A DNA stretch of 52,454 nt from an uncultured Chthoniobacterales bacterium (GTDB lineage Bacteria; Verrucomicrobiota; Verrucomicrobiia; Chthoniobacterales; UBA10450): positions 1-52,454 of the forward strand of contig CADCTA010000043.1 in assembly GCA_902805675.1 (NCBI GenBank). The letters run 5' to 3'. The translations under genes were made by a program, and so were the position numbers. The notes under the pieces are model-generated. The model was given only the letters and a program-made list of their open reading frames with translations. It had not been told where the DNA came from and did no database searches. Positions 33,001 through 39,211 of the stretch are shown here, piece by piece; the stretch's first letter is position 1; the number at the start of each line of letters is the position of its first letter.

Positions 33001-34845
33001 ACGCCAGCCTCAGGCACGAAGTTCGCGCTTGGATCGACAACCGTGACCTGTTCGGCAACCGACGCCGCTGGTAACACCGCGACGGACAGCTTCGCGGTCA
33101 TCGTCCGTGACACGCAGGGGCCGGCGTTTACCGGCGTTCCGGCGGACATCAGTGTCGAAGCGACAAACGCGAGCGGCGCGACCGTCACTTACACTGCGCC
33201 GACGGCAAGCGACGCTGTGAGCGGTGCAGCCACCGTGACTTGCGCGCCGGCGTCCGGATCCACCTTCGCGGTGGGCACGACGGCGGTGACATGTTCCGCC
33301 AAGGACGCTGCTGACAACCAGTCGACCGCGACCTTCAACGTGCTCGTGCGCGACACGACAGCGCCTGTGTTCGCCAACGTTCCCGCGAACGTCACAGCCG
33401 AAGCGACCGGACCTGACGGTGCGGCTGTCACCTACAGCGACCCAACGGCGACCGACACCGTCGACCCAAGTGTAACCGTGACGTGCACGCCTGCCTCAGG
33501 CTCCACGTTCGCGCTCGGCAGCACGACCGTCACTTGCACCGCGGTAGACAAAGCCGCGAACCAGGCGACGGCGACGTTCAGCGTCACCGTGCGCGACACG
33601 AAGGCGCCGACGTTCAGCAGCGCGCCGCCCAACGTGACCGCGGAAGCCACTGGACCTGACGGTGCACCTGTCAGCTACACGAAGCCGAGTGCGGAAGATG
33701 TCGTCGGCGCGACGGTGACATGCACTCCTGCGTCGGGGTCGACCTTCGCCCTCGGCAACAGCACCGTGACATGCACAGCTCAGGACGCGGCCGGCAATCA
33801 GGCGACGACCACGTTCACAGTCTCGGTGGTCGACACGACTGCCCCTGTGATCACGGCGCCGGCGGACATGGTGGTCTACAACGACGTCGGTCAGAACGGC
33901 GCGTTCGTCACCTTCACCGTGACCGCCACCGACGCAGTCGATCAATCGATCAAGCCAACGCTCAGCCACGCCTCGGGCAGCTTGTTCCCGATCGGCACGA
34001 CCGAAGTGACGGCGACGGCGACCGACGGCAAGGGCAACCAGGCAGCACCGAAGAAGTTCAAGATCACGGTGCGCGAGACCGAAATGGCGAACATCTCCAC
34101 GCGTGCCGCGGTCGGCACGGGTGAGAACGTCCTCATCGGCGGGTTCATCATCACTGGCACTGAGCCGCTCAAGGTTGTGGTGCGGGCAGTCGGCCCCTCG
34201 ATGGCCGCGAACGGTGTCGCTGGCGCGCTGCAGGATCCGACGCTCGAGCTCTTCCGGCCGGATGGCACAACAGTGTTCAACGATAACTGGGGCGATTCGC
34301 AATCGGCTGAGCTTACGACGAGCGGACTGGCGCCGACTGATCCACGCGAATCGGCAGTCATCGCATCACTCGAGCCTGGCGCCTACACGGCCGTCATCCG
34401 CGGCGCAGGCGATACCACAGGCCTGGCACTGGTGGAGGCTTACGCGCTCTCCGGATCATCGACGTCAAACCTGGCGAACATCTCGACGCGCGGAACCGTG
34501 CAGACCGGTGAGTCCGTGCTGATCGGCGGCTTGATCGTGCTCGGTAAGGAGCCCACGACAGTAGTCGTGCGAGCGATCGGTCCATCATTGGCGGCCGCAG
34601 GCGTCACGGGAGCGCTCGAGGATCCAGCCCTGGAGCTTCGTGACTCGAATGGCGAAGTCATGGTCAGCAACAACGACTGGCGCGACGCGCAGCAGGCGCA
34701 GATCGAGGCCACTGGCCTCGCTCCCACGGATGCGCGCGAGTCGGCGATCTTGAGAACGCTGCCGGCCGGGAACTACACCGCCATCATCAGCGGCCGGAGC
34801 GGCACGACGGGCGTCGCGCTGATCGAGATCTACAACCTCCGCTAG
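24049..34845 (+). CDS. Giant secreted multidomain surface protein (LamG, cadherin-like, HYR)
   Basis: The product has 3598 residues. A long signal peptide (MISNNLLTAAGRRSIARRIV, then PALLATLAVALCSQARAQ) directs export. Domain order: an N-terminal beta-rich region (about 40-570); three LamG/concanavalin-like domains (about 573-1265); a linker with beta-domain (about 1266-1480); nine cadherin-like units with a 109-residue period (about 1489-2470); two related but divergent units (about 2471-2700); eight HYR units of 80-81 residues (about 2700-3345); and two C-terminal modules (ANISTRAAVGTGENVLIGG, LANISTRGTVQTGESVLIGG). LamG and cadherin-like domains suggest carbohydrate or Ca2+-dependent cell-cell adhesion; HYR domains are Ig-like spacers. 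There is no visible LPXTG or autotransporter barrel, so the route across the outer membrane is unclear. The start lies in a CCACACCATG context like that of the upstream PKD-protein gene. Confidence 0.92.
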   Translation: MISNNLLTAAGRRSIARRIVPALLATLAVALCSQARAQSASDLWNVSHGNVITAHSGQGTGDLRNMFGGTYSSPEAGTAFFADAKPHGFVHYVEFERATAFSLTGYRLRLADDSANGNRGVVTFRLYAFDAASNSYQLIDTYTPPTHPYGNAPAGTFNLLAVTRNVTAITAKKFRAEFVQHNTTNSGPRVLELDAISPFQNLLENGSAEDDPAVTGNGTADHDLAGWVTETGQFTATRYTAGGGYPVASSPGPSGRGGFFFSGGQAPSSSGSQIIDVSAYAARIDAGSQAYSLSGFLGGFEGQTDDAQLSVTFKDAGGAALDSASIGPVTPAERNNVTGLLSRVATGTVPVGTRSVEAVLLLTKSDPAFTYNDGYADNLDFRMLPDEFNARDEFALNQGGTTGVWRYGYSASDTDHTFTQYVRNDIVGACSDTFERWFDPNTGDFTPQIARNTGAARCNNIPSEMMFVHPGPTGKRSVLRWTAPAAGTYQVTGAFQRQNPSATTDLKVLANATEPALFADVLTGATANKGFDFEVTAAAGDTLDFSVGWGTGGYNADGSLIAVTIRKPPLTECATPAADLRVWLPGENSTVDVQSGNTNGSLVGNATYDDGRVGRGFKFDGAGDYLMVPDNAAQRPANQLTVEGWIRYNSLNNLPHFISKPLRDSNLDSYVVWYDGSLNVGYQPVGGNMIAYGTGFQPPLGVWLHYALVINTDDTGPTANTIKLFINGVEFFSGPASDPIYYNGVNDGLVPHPFVVGTAFETNNPVFFLNGQVDEVSIYGRALSQPEVFEIVQQGAYGKCASDASCVPAPQGLVSLYKGEQNALDSGSDNHGTLQNGATFAVGKVGQAFSLDGVDDRILVADPVPASLQLQNEISLNAWIYVTSYPSDTPNGLGMIVGSQFDGTFSGASIFLDGRNNPDGHVAPPGHIHFQIGNGSWHHTNTRTAVPLNQWVHISANRKAGEDARIYFNGVLQPSTSVGWSGGITYNNAWFAIGQQKDMPRPFKGLIDEVSVFSRALAESEVQSIVNADSAGVCPTAGLNPGANQISWFTGDGDTNNFVADSAGTLKANATYGVGKVAQAFHFDGDGDYVEVPDAAEHKSANQLTIEGWFNLNDVGNGLPHLVSKPLRNFNLNSYALYLEGGRIWLGYFDVAQSWVSIDTGYRPTVGAWTHYAMVINTDDSGSTANTMKLFVNGVEFASRSANNPVFYDGINNGLVPHPLLIGAELESNNLQWFMNGRSDEVGIYSRALSSSELLQIYNAGSAGKAKQQLTGTGTAVQTQLSDATVTFGAVSAGGTTTQRGLDVGLYPALPSNAAFTGLAYDISTTATYQSGSADSVGICFNVPALANWTFSKLRILHLENGVWMDRTLRRGTAPTLCTSGLTSLSPFVIVQVEPPFDEIPDATTAEDLAISIPFTLANPTGVTSVTASSANTELVPNNAANLIITGTGANRTLLITPAANEHGTASITVTVQRGASSASDGFVLTVTDVNDAPVVTLDSLGTVVEDSAAITISKATLLTNDLRGPANENTQSISFGSVSNAIGGSVTDDGGANVVFTPAADFYGVAGFSYTIHDNGTTNGGGDGKTSAPGDVRFTITEVNEAPTAVADSLSAIAEDSGVRTIPFGHLTGNDPRGPANESGQSLAVVSVGNAVGGSVSIVGNDVLFAPAADFNGPASFTYRVEDNGTTNGSPAPLTSGQAMVSFTVTEVNDAPTAVNDSLTDVAEDAGARTITLAELIANDSRGPANESSQTIEIAIIAAPTNGTITMNGLDVVFTPHEHYHGPVSFTYVIQDNGTTNGGANPLMSAAATVSFTVYEVNDVPVANNDTLATIAEDAAPLTIPFGDLLGNDSNGPESESSQTLTVSSVSAVAGGTVTITGTNVIFTPTPDFNGAASFTYIAADNGTTNGATDVKTSEPAIVSFTMTEVNDAPIAAADPLTAVAEDSGARTIALSDLLANDTAGPENEAVETIVVTAIGNAVGGTAVISGTDVIFTPAADFNGPASFTYTIGDNGTTAGEADPLTSTAGLVSFTITEVNDTPTANSDTLAAIAEDSGARTIPFSALIGNDSRGPENESGQTLTVNSVSNAVGGTATVGDGAIFFLPDPDFYGPARFSYTVQDNGTTNSTPAPLTSAAATVSFNVTEVNDGPTAVNDTLSAIAEDSAPRTIAFADLLGNDSRGPANEGDQTLTVASVSNAVGGAVAISGSSVIFTPTAHFNGPASFVYTAQDNGTTGGASGAQTSGPATVSFTITEVNDVPVATSDSLTPVAEGSDPRAIAFADLTGNDSTGPENESDQTLVVSSVSNPVGGTVTINGGNVVFTPAPDFYGAASFAYTAQDNGTTNSAAAPQTSAAATVSFTVTAINDAPTAANDALTAMLEDAGARSIPFTDLTANDSTGPANESEQTLTVSSVSDAVGGTATIGNGAVFFLPDPNFNGTASFSYIAQDNGTTNGGNDFRTSAPATVSFTITAVDDAPTFSLGASPSAINEDAAAQSIDNFATNFRPGPASATDEASQTLVGYNVTVTEKTGSLVFSSAPTINNAGQLAYTIAPNTSGTATISVTATDSGSGTAPNVNTSAPQTFTVTVNPVNDAPSFTRGANQQVNGEHGAQSVPAFATAISAGPADEAGQTVAFTTTNDNNALFTVQPTVSPNGTLTYTPSDTKAGIATVSVVLKDDGGTTFGGEDTSAAQTFTISVVDATAPVFTGVPEDMTIEATSSSGAPVNYTPPTASDKVSGTVAVSCSPASGSTFVLGTTAVTCSASDESGNVATADFDVTVQDTTPPVMINVPENITIEATSANGAAVSYTKPTAEDSVSGPVTVSCVPPTGSTFALGTSTVTCSASDLAGNKVTKTFSVTVQDTIAPAISNTPANITAEATSAAGAAVTYTNPTASDAVDAEPTITCAPASGSTFALGTTTVTCTAQDDAGNSSTSTFDVTVQDKTAPAITAPDEVVAEATAADGATVSFTASATDAVTPDVAVTCTPASGTKFALGSTTVTCSATDAAGNTATDSFAVIVRDTQGPAFTGVPADISVEATNASGATVTYTAPTASDAVSGAATVTCAPASGSTFAVGTTAVTCSAKDAADNQSTATFNVLVRDTTAPVFANVPANVTAEATGPDGAAVTYSDPTATDTVDPSVTVTCTPASGSTFALGSTTVTCTAVDKAANQATATFSVTVRDTKAPTFSSAPPNVTAEATGPDGAPVSYTKPSAEDVVGATVTCTPASGSTFALGNSTVTCTAQDAAGNQATTTFTVSVVDTTAPVITAPADMVVYNDVGQNGAFVTFTVTATDAVDQSIKPTLSHASGSLFPIGTTEVTATATDGKGNQAAPKKFKITVRETEMANISTRAAVGTGENVLIGGFIITGTEPLKVVVRAVGPSMAANGVAGALQDPTLELFRPDGTTVFNDNWGDSQSAELTTSGLAPTDPRESAVIASLEPGAYTAVIRGAGDTTGLALVEAYALSGSSTSNLANISTRGTVQTGESVLIGGLIVLGKEPTTVVVRAIGPSLAAAGVTGALEDPALELRDSNGEVMVSNNDWRDAQQAQIEATGLAPTDARESAILRTLPAGNYTAIISGRSGTTGVALIEIYNLR
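25765..27840 (+). repeat. Three tandem LamG-like domain repeats inside the giant gene
   Basis: Three units of about 690 bases share VGRGFKFDGAGDYLMVPD-type openings (VGQAFSLDGVDDRILVAD, VAQAFHFDGDGDYVEVPD) and endings of the form DEVSIYGRALSQPE, DEVSVFSRALAESE and DEVGIYSRALSSSE. Units 1 and 3 are clearly more alike than either is to unit 2 (for example NQLTVEGWIRYNSLNNLPHF against NQLTIEGWFNLNDVGNGLPH), suggesting duplication around an older middle unit. Confidence 0.85.
28513..31461 (+). repeat. Nine tandem cadherin-like units with an exact 327-base period
   Basis: Unit boundaries at the E/D-V-N-D codons fall at 28513, 28843, 29170, 29497, 29824, 30151, 30478, 30805, 31132 and 31459. The first unit is 330 bases; the next eight are each exactly 327 bases (109 residues). 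Conserved landmarks are AEDSGARTI, GNDSRGPENESGQTL, NAVGG, IFTPAADFNGPASFTY and DNGTTNG. Such regularity points to recent expansion or strong length constraint. Confidence 0.9.
32149..34080 (+). repeat. Eight tandem HYR (hyalin-like) units
   Basis: Units of 240-243 bases carry PVFTGVPEDMTIEATSSSGA-type openings, the pair SCSPASGSTFVLGTTAVTCS, and DESGNVATADFDVTVQDTT-type endings. The EAT codons lie at 32191, 32434, 32677, 32917, 33157, 33400 and 33643; the eighth unit is divergent (DMVVYNDVGQNGAFVTF). Each unit has two conserved cysteines that could form a disulfide outside the cell. Confidence 0.88.
34081..34842 (+). repeat. Two C-terminal NISTR modules of the giant protein
   Basis: Two modules of about 125 residues start ANISTRAAVGTGENVLIGGF and ANISTRGTVQTGESVLIGGL; both contain VVVRA(V/I)GPS, ALQDPTLEL-type segments and end YTAVIRGAGDTTGLALVEAY-like. 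The same modules survive in the remnant at 12564-13238. The C-terminal position in two different genes suggests a surface attachment or export role, but this is unproven. Confidence 0.85.
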
Positions 34846-34868
34846 AGACCCGCTTCGGAGGGGAGAGC

Positions 34869-34905
34869 ACGGCCTTGTCTGGCAACGGACAAGGCCGTTG
34901 TTGTT
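34869..34905 (+). terminator. Rho-independent terminator of the giant gene
   Basis: ACGGCCTTGTC (34869-34879) pairs with GACAAGGCCGT (34888-34898), with an 8-base loop and a downstream TGTTGTT. It starts 24 bases after the stop codon of the giant gene. Confidence 0.85.
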
Positions 34906-34981
34906 CCCGAGAAATGCGGTGCGGACACTACCGATGAGGAAGTCTGCACACCCGGCGCTAACAAGCGGCGTCGCGCAGCAC

Positions 34982-35020
34982 AACGGCCTTGTCTGGAGAC
35001 GGACAAGGCCGTTGTTGTGT
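34982..35020 (+). terminator. Second near-identical terminator hairpin, directly before yjbQ
   Basis: AACGGCCTTGTC (34982-34993) pairs with GACAAGGCCGTT (35002-35013), followed by GTTGTG. It duplicates the hairpin at 34869 (about 40 of 45 bases) and ends only a few bases before the yjbQ ATG at 35025. Confidence 0.8.
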
Positions 35021-35024
35021 CCCG

Positions 35025-35444
35025 ATGATTTTGCACAACGCGCAGCTCGAGTTCAGGACGACGGGTAAGGGGACTTACGAGATCACGGACGAAGTGGCGG
35101 CAGCCGTGGCCAAGAGCGGCGTCGACGCCGGCACCGTGACGGTGTTCGTGCAGCACACGAGCTGCAGTCTCATCATCATGGAAAACGCCGCCCCGGCCGC
35201 ACGTCGCGACCTCGAGGAGTACTTCGATCGCCTCGTTCCTGAGGCGACGCCCTACTTCGAGCATACCTCCGAAGGCGCCGACGACATGCCGTCGCATATC
35301 CGGATGGTGCTCACGCGCACCAGTGAGGTGATCCCGATCGCGAACGGCCGCATGCAGCTTGGCACGTGGCAGGGCATCTTCCTCTTCGAGCATCGCCGTG
35401 CGCCGCACCGGCGGCGCATCATTGTCACCGTGGTGGGTCAGTAA
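35025..35444 (+). CDS. yjbQ: YjbQ family (UPF0047) protein
   Basis: The product has 139 residues, the family length. Family signatures are visible: TVFVQHTSCSLIIMENA, SEGADDMPSHIRMVLT, MQLGTWQGIFLFEHR and IIVTVVGQ. The conserved histidines and glutamate form a metal or phosphate pocket; members show thiamine-phosphate synthase-like activity in vitro, but the real role is unsettled. The frame is open to 34989, but that extension would lie inside the terminator hairpin, so ATG 35025 is chosen. The mRNA leader must therefore be very short, or translated from read-through. Confidence 0.93.
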   Translation: MILHNAQLEFRTTGKGTYEITDEVAAAVAKSGVDAGTVTVFVQHTSCSLIIMENAAPAARRDLEEYFDRLVPEATPYFEHTSEGADDMPSHIRMVLTRTSEVIPIANGRMQLGTWQGIFLFEHRRAPHRRRIIVTVVGQ

Positions 35445-35517
35445 TCCTCCAGCTTCCGGTGTGACTTCTTGTTAGGCGGGGTCGCTCGCCTCCTGCTCTT
35501 TCTGAACCGCCCCCGCC

Positions 35518-36699
35518 GTGATCTTCGACACCTTCGTCTACTATCTGGTGTTCCTGATCCCGTCGGCGATCGCGTTTCGCTTCGCAGGCAGGCAAGTGCG
35601 TCCGTGGATCTGCACGGTTTTCGGCGCTGCCTTCTTCATCTACTTCTCGCTCACCCAGCTCGGCGGCGTGGTCGGAGCGGCGTGCCTCCTGATCCTGTGG
35701 TGGGAGGCTTGTTTCAGTCGCCTCTACAAACCGGGATCGCGCTGGTGCATCGCCGGCGTCGTGCAGGCGATCCTCGTCCTGTTCGTCTTCAAGTATTGGA
35801 ACTTCTTCGCCGGTCTGTTCTTCAACGCCGGACCCGCCGATCCGGTCTTCTGGAACGGCGCATTCCTCCCGCTCGGCATCTCGTTCTTCACCTTCGAGTT
35901 CATCCATTACGCGGTCGATCGATACCGCGGCGCCGCCAAAGCCGGCACCTTTGCAGACTATCTTGCGTTCATCCTGTTCTTCCCGACGATGGTCGCCGGG
36001 CCGATCAAACGCGTCCAGGATTTCGAGCCGAAGCTGCAGAACCCGAGCAGCGACTGGCCGCTCGACTGGCAGCGCGGGATCACGCGGATCCTGTCGGGGT
36101 TGGTGAAGAAGTTCGCCATCGCGGATGTCCTCTCCGCCGTCACCGGGAATCTGAACCACGAGGCAATCGCGCTGGCCGACCGCCGCGTTCTGCCGTTCTG
36201 GCTGCTCGCCTACGGCATCAAGATCTACATCGATTTCTCGGCCTACTCCGACATCGCGATCGGCTCCGCTCGGCTCTTTGGCATCCGCGTTCCGGAGAAT
36301 TTCGACTGGCCGTACCTCCGGACGAACATTGCCGAGTTCTGGCGGCACTGGCACATGTCGCTCTCGCGCTGGCTGGTCGATTACGTCTTCATCCCGCTCG
36401 GCGGATCACGCGTCTCGCCGCCGCGCATTTACGTGAACGTGATTGTCACCATGCTGGTGAGTGGCCTCTGGCACGGCGCTGGTCTCAACTTCGTCGCATG
36501 GGGTTTGTGGCACGGTCTGATGCTCGCATGTCACCGTTTGTGGCAGCACCTTCGCGGCCCGCAGATCCACCCCCCTTCGCGCGCGGGGCTCGTGCTCAGC
36601 TGGGCCGCGACATTCATCCTCGTGAACATCGGCTGGGCCTTCTTTTGCATGGATCTGCCGACGAGCCTGTTCTTCTTCCGCCGGCTTTTCATTGGCTAA
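35518..36699 (+). CDS. MBOAT-family membrane O-acyltransferase (AlgI-like)
   Basis: The product has 393 residues with about ten hydrophobic helices. Family motifs include FIHYAVDRYRGAAKAG, FFPTMVAGPIKR, IYIDFSAYSDIAIGSARLFG, AEFWRHWHMSLSRWL and SGLWHGAGLNFVAWGLWHG. The probable catalytic histidine is H319 in LWHGAG, with a second conserved histidine at H277/H279. AlgI-type enzymes move acetyl groups across the inner membrane for O-acetylation of exopolysaccharides or wall polymers. The start codon is GTG 35518, which gives the family N-terminus. Downstream are a 54-residue membrane protein (9 bases away) and an SGNH hydrolase, the usual partner that places acetyl groups on the polymer. Confidence 0.93.
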   Translation: MIFDTFVYYLVFLIPSAIAFRFAGRQVRPWICTVFGAAFFIYFSLTQLGGVVGAACLLILWWEACFSRLYKPGSRWCIAGVVQAILVLFVFKYWNFFAGLFFNAGPADPVFWNGAFLPLGISFFTFEFIHYAVDRYRGAAKAGTFADYLAFILFFPTMVAGPIKRVQDFEPKLQNPSSDWPLDWQRGITRILSGLVKKFAIADVLSAVTGNLNHEAIALADRRVLPFWLLAYGIKIYIDFSAYSDIAIGSARLFGIRVPENFDWPYLRTNIAEFWRHWHMSLSRWLVDYVFIPLGGSRVSPPRIYVNVIVTMLVSGLWHGAGLNFVAWGLWHGLMLACHRLWQHLRGPQIHPPSRAGLVLSWAATFILVNIGWAFFCMDLPTSLFFFRRLFIG

Positions 36700-36708
36700 A
36701 CTGAAGCG

Positions 36709-36873
36709 ATGAAGCAGCTCTTCGAATATATGGGTGGCAGCTCAGATGAGCGCCCCCCGTGGTTAAACCTGCCGCTCTCCTCGCCGCTCTGGGGCTTGTG
36801 GTGGGGTTTGCTGATCTGCCTGATCATCTTCTTCTGCGGACAGGCTTCGAAGTTCATCTACATCGATTTCTAG
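36709..36873 (+). CDS. Small membrane protein (54 residues) in the O-acyltransferase cluster
   Basis: ATG 36709 begins 9 bases after the MBOAT stop. The product starts MKQLFEYMGGSSDERPPWLN, has one transmembrane helix (about residues 27-44, LWGLWWGLLICLIIFFCG) and ends KFIYIDF. Small proteins of this type, ending in FIY(F/I)xF, occur next to AlgI-like genes in some polysaccharide clusters, where they may help the acyltransferase or its SGNH partner. The tight spacing and clear helix favour a real gene. A GAAG at 36703 may be a weak ribosome binding site. Confidence 0.7.
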   Translation: MKQLFEYMGGSSDERPPWLNLPLSSPLWGLWWGLLICLIIFFCGQASKFIYIDF

Positions 36874-36905
36874 AGCGATTGCGAAAGAAACTTCCGCTAA
36901 AGCAT

Positions 36906-36998
36906 GTCATTCCGAGCGCAGTCGAGGAATCCCGTGGTGCTGCCCTCAGCTGCCGCCACGGGATTCCTCCACGGCGCTTCGCTCCGGTCGGGAATGAC
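36906..36998. repeat. Long imperfect palindrome, GTCATTCCGAGCG family, copy C
   Basis: GTCATTCCGAGCGCAGTCGA at the left pairs with CGGGAATGAC at the right, with GGAATCCCGTGG and CCACGGGATTCC as inner arms. It lies in the 177-base gap between the small membrane protein and the SGNH gene, where a stem-loop could reduce read-through inside the cluster. Confidence 0.85.
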
Positions 36999-37050
36999 AG
37001 GCCCTGATTAGCCGAAAGTTTCTTTTCGCGGTTCGCTGCAGAACGTTCCG

Positions 37051-38052
37051 ATGTCCACACTCCGTCCACGCAATTTCTTCGTCGCCTGCCTCGTTTGCGG
37101 GGCCATGGTGCTGGCTCTCAACGCCGCTGTCGGCCTTGCAGCGCGAAAGCTGCCGCCTCAGCAACTGCTCGCGCGAATCGATCGCACCGCCGGTGACGTG
37201 AAGACGATCTTCCTGGGGGATTCGCAGATGGAGGCTGGGGCCGATCCGCTGGCGTTCACGGAGGCGTGTGCTGAGTCGGGTCAACATCAGCCCGCGATCA
37301 ACGCCGGTCTCGGCGCGACGAAAGGATCCGAGCACTGCCTGCTGCTCGAGCACTTGTTAGGCAAAGCACCGGCGGCGGAGACGGTGTTCTACGGATTCTA
37401 CGACAATCTGCTGACGGAGCCGGTTCCGTCAGCGTGGCACGATCTCGGTGGAAATCGCGCGCTCAGCTTCATTTTCGCGGAGCGTTCCGCGCAGCTGCTG
37501 TTTCCCGACGATCGCCTCCGGCAGTGGGGGCTTCGGGTGGCGGCGCGCATTCCGATGATAGCCGAGCGCCTCGGGATTTGGGCGCGTGTCGAGCGAACGC
37601 GCCGGCGACTTGCCGCGATCGGGCTTCCTCCCGCAGAGGCGAGCCGCTTCGGTCGGGCAGCTGACTTCGCAACGGCGGAGCCGACCGACATCCCGGCGTT
37701 TGAGGCCAATGTGCTGAGCGCCGCGGTCGAGCAGCGGCCCTTCAACTCCTCATTTGCCGAGATCGTGCAGCGAAGCCGCGAGCGCGCCCTGAAGTTTCAC
37801 CTGGTAAAGATGCCTGTGCCACTGCGGCATCGGGAACGCTTCTACGCGAGCGAGGCGTGGGCGCGCTATCAGGCTTACGTCAGCGGTGCGATCACCGCTG
37901 CCGGTGGGCAGTTTCTCGACGCGTCCGACTGGGTGCCAGATCAGCACTTCGCCGATCCGCTCCACGTCGACGCGGAAGGAGCGAAAATCTTCAGCGCGCG
38001 TCTCGCGCGTGAAGTTTGCAGCAGCACGGCCGCGCCCGCCCCTCAGCTGTAA
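37051..38052 (+). CDS. SGNH/GDSL-like hydrolase or acetyltransferase (polysaccharide O-acetylation partner)
   Basis: The product has 333 residues. A signal-anchor helix (about 9-29, FFVACLVCGAMVLALNAAVG) places the enzyme in the periplasm. The nucleophile motif is FLGDSQMEAG (S58), and the C-terminal catalytic pair is in FADPLHVDAEGA (D302 and H305). SGNH proteins beside MBOAT genes take the acetyl group and add it to, or remove it from, a polymer such as alginate or cellulose. The polymer is not identifiable here, and no glycosyltransferases lie nearby. The 3' end overlaps the opposite beta-lactamase-fold gene by 10 bases. Confidence 0.8.
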   Translation: MSTLRPRNFFVACLVCGAMVLALNAAVGLAARKLPPQQLLARIDRTAGDVKTIFLGDSQMEAGADPLAFTEACAESGQHQPAINAGLGATKGSEHCLLLEHLLGKAPAAETVFYGFYDNLLTEPVPSAWHDLGGNRALSFIFAERSAQLLFPDDRLRQWGLRVAARIPMIAERLGIWARVERTRRRLAAIGLPPAEASRFGRAADFATAEPTDIPAFEANVLSAAVEQRPFNSSFAEIVQRSRERALKFHLVKMPVPLRHRERFYASEAWARYQAYVSGAITAAGGQFLDASDWVPDQHFADPLHVDAEGAKIFSARLAREVCSSTAAPAPQL

Positions 38053-39185
38053 AGGGCGCGGACCAGCCGCAGCGACTTCTCGTTAGGCAAAAGCGACTGC
38101 TCCATCTGGTTCATCACATAGGCGAAGGCGATGCCGTTCTCCGGGTCCGCGAAGGCGTGGCTGCCGCCGGCGCCGGGATGGCCGAACGCCAGCTCCGACG
38201 GGCCAAAGATTCGCCGCTCGCCGCCGCGCGGATCCTTCATGAACCCAGCCGAGAAGGCGGTCGGGATCTGAAACACTCGATCGATCCCCGAGCTGAGCGT
38301 GCTCGTCATCTGCGCGAGCGTCGCTTCTGTGAAAACGCGCCGGCCCTCGAACTCGCCGCGGTTTGCAAGCATGCCGTAGAACTTCGCCAGGCCCGAAGCG
38401 CTGCCGATTCCTCCGAAGGAGACCATCGAGAGCGAACGGACGTTTGCGGCATTCATTCCGCTCACGGAATGCAGGCCGGCGGGCGAGGTGAAGGTCTGGC
38501 GGACCAACGTGCCCGTGGTGGCGAGGTCGCGGTAGAACTGCTCCGGCTGCGGCGGCTTTCCGGCTTTCGCAGCGTACATGGTAGCGGCTCGCGCGTGCTC
38601 CGATTCGGGCAAGCCGATCCAGATGTCGAGCTGCATCGGTTCGCCAAACACCTCGCGCCAATACTGGCCGATCGTTGTGCCAGATATGCGCCGTGCGAGT
38701 TCGTCCAGCAGGTAGCCGAACGTGCGCGCGTGGTAGCCATGCCCGCTGCCCGCTGGCCAGACCGGCGCCTGCACCTCCAGCGCGTGAATGACAGCCGGGT
38801 AATCGAGAACGTCCACGCGCCGGTCGAGCGCGGAGAGGCCCGCCTGGTGCGACATCAATTGCGCGAGCGTGATCTCGCCTTTGCCTGCTCCCGCGAACTC
38901 CGGCCAGAACTCCGCAACGCGGCGCTGCAAGGCGATGCCGTGCTCTTGCAGGACATGCAGCAAACAGGCCGCCCCGAGCCCTTTCGTCGCCGACCAGAAC
39001 AGCACGATCGTGTCTTCAGTCCACGGCGACTCACGCCGCGCTTCGCGGAAGCCGCCGTGCAGCTCGAGGATGGGCCGGCCATGCTGCCAGATCGACACGG
39101 CGGCGCCGAGCTCGCCGAAGCGTTCGAAGTTCTCCTGAAAGAGCGGCTCAATCGTCTGCCGCAGTTTGTCCCGATCCAGCTGCAT
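38043..39185 (-). CDS. Beta-lactamase-fold serine hydrolase (family VIII esterase / class C-like)
   Basis: The product has 380 residues from ATG 39185. The nucleophile motif S-x-x-K is SATK (S65, K68); the tyrosine motif is in GHGYHARTFGYLLDELARR; and the glycine-rich motif is GHPGAGGSHAF near the C-terminus. There is no signal peptide, so the enzyme should be cytoplasmic. These COG1680 proteins are more often esterases or peptidases than antibiotic-resistance enzymes. ATG 39203 is an alternative start that adds six residues. No good ribosome binding site is seen. The gene is convergent with the SGNH gene. Confidence 0.9.
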   Translation of the reverse strand: MQLDRDKLRQTIEPLFQENFERFGELGAAVSIWQHGRPILELHGGFREARRESPWTEDTIVLFWSATKGLGAACLLHVLQEHGIALQRRVAEFWPEFAGAGKGEITLAQLMSHQAGLSALDRRVDVLDYPAVIHALEVQAPVWPAGSGHGYHARTFGYLLDELARRISGTTIGQYWREVFGEPMQLDIWIGLPESEHARAATMYAAKAGKPPQPEQFYRDLATTGTLVRQTFTSPAGLHSVSGMNAANVRSLSMVSFGGIGSASGLAKFYGMLANRGEFEGRRVFTEATLAQMTSTLSSGIDRVFQIPTAFSAGFMKDPRGGERRIFGPSELAFGHPGAGGSHAFADPENGIAFAYVMNQMEQSLLPNEKSLRLVRALYS

Positions 39186-39211
39186 CGCTGGCCAGCGTAG
39201 CATCCCTGTGC

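Noticed and set aside
35469..36704. A 411-codon frame overlapping the MBOAT gene on the same strand
   Set aside because: It lacks membrane helices and is proline/arginine-rich; the overlapping frame has the MBOAT catalytic motifs.
36759..37007. An 82-codon frame covering the palindromic repeat after the MBOAT gene
   Set aside because: It is out of frame with the convincing 54-residue membrane protein and mostly translates the non-coding repeat.
38043..39185. Annotation of the beta-lactamase-fold protein as an antibiotic-resistance enzyme
   Set aside because: It has no signal peptide, and its motif context (SATK, YHA, HPGAGG) is that of COG1680 esterases/peptidases rather than secreted beta-lactamases.
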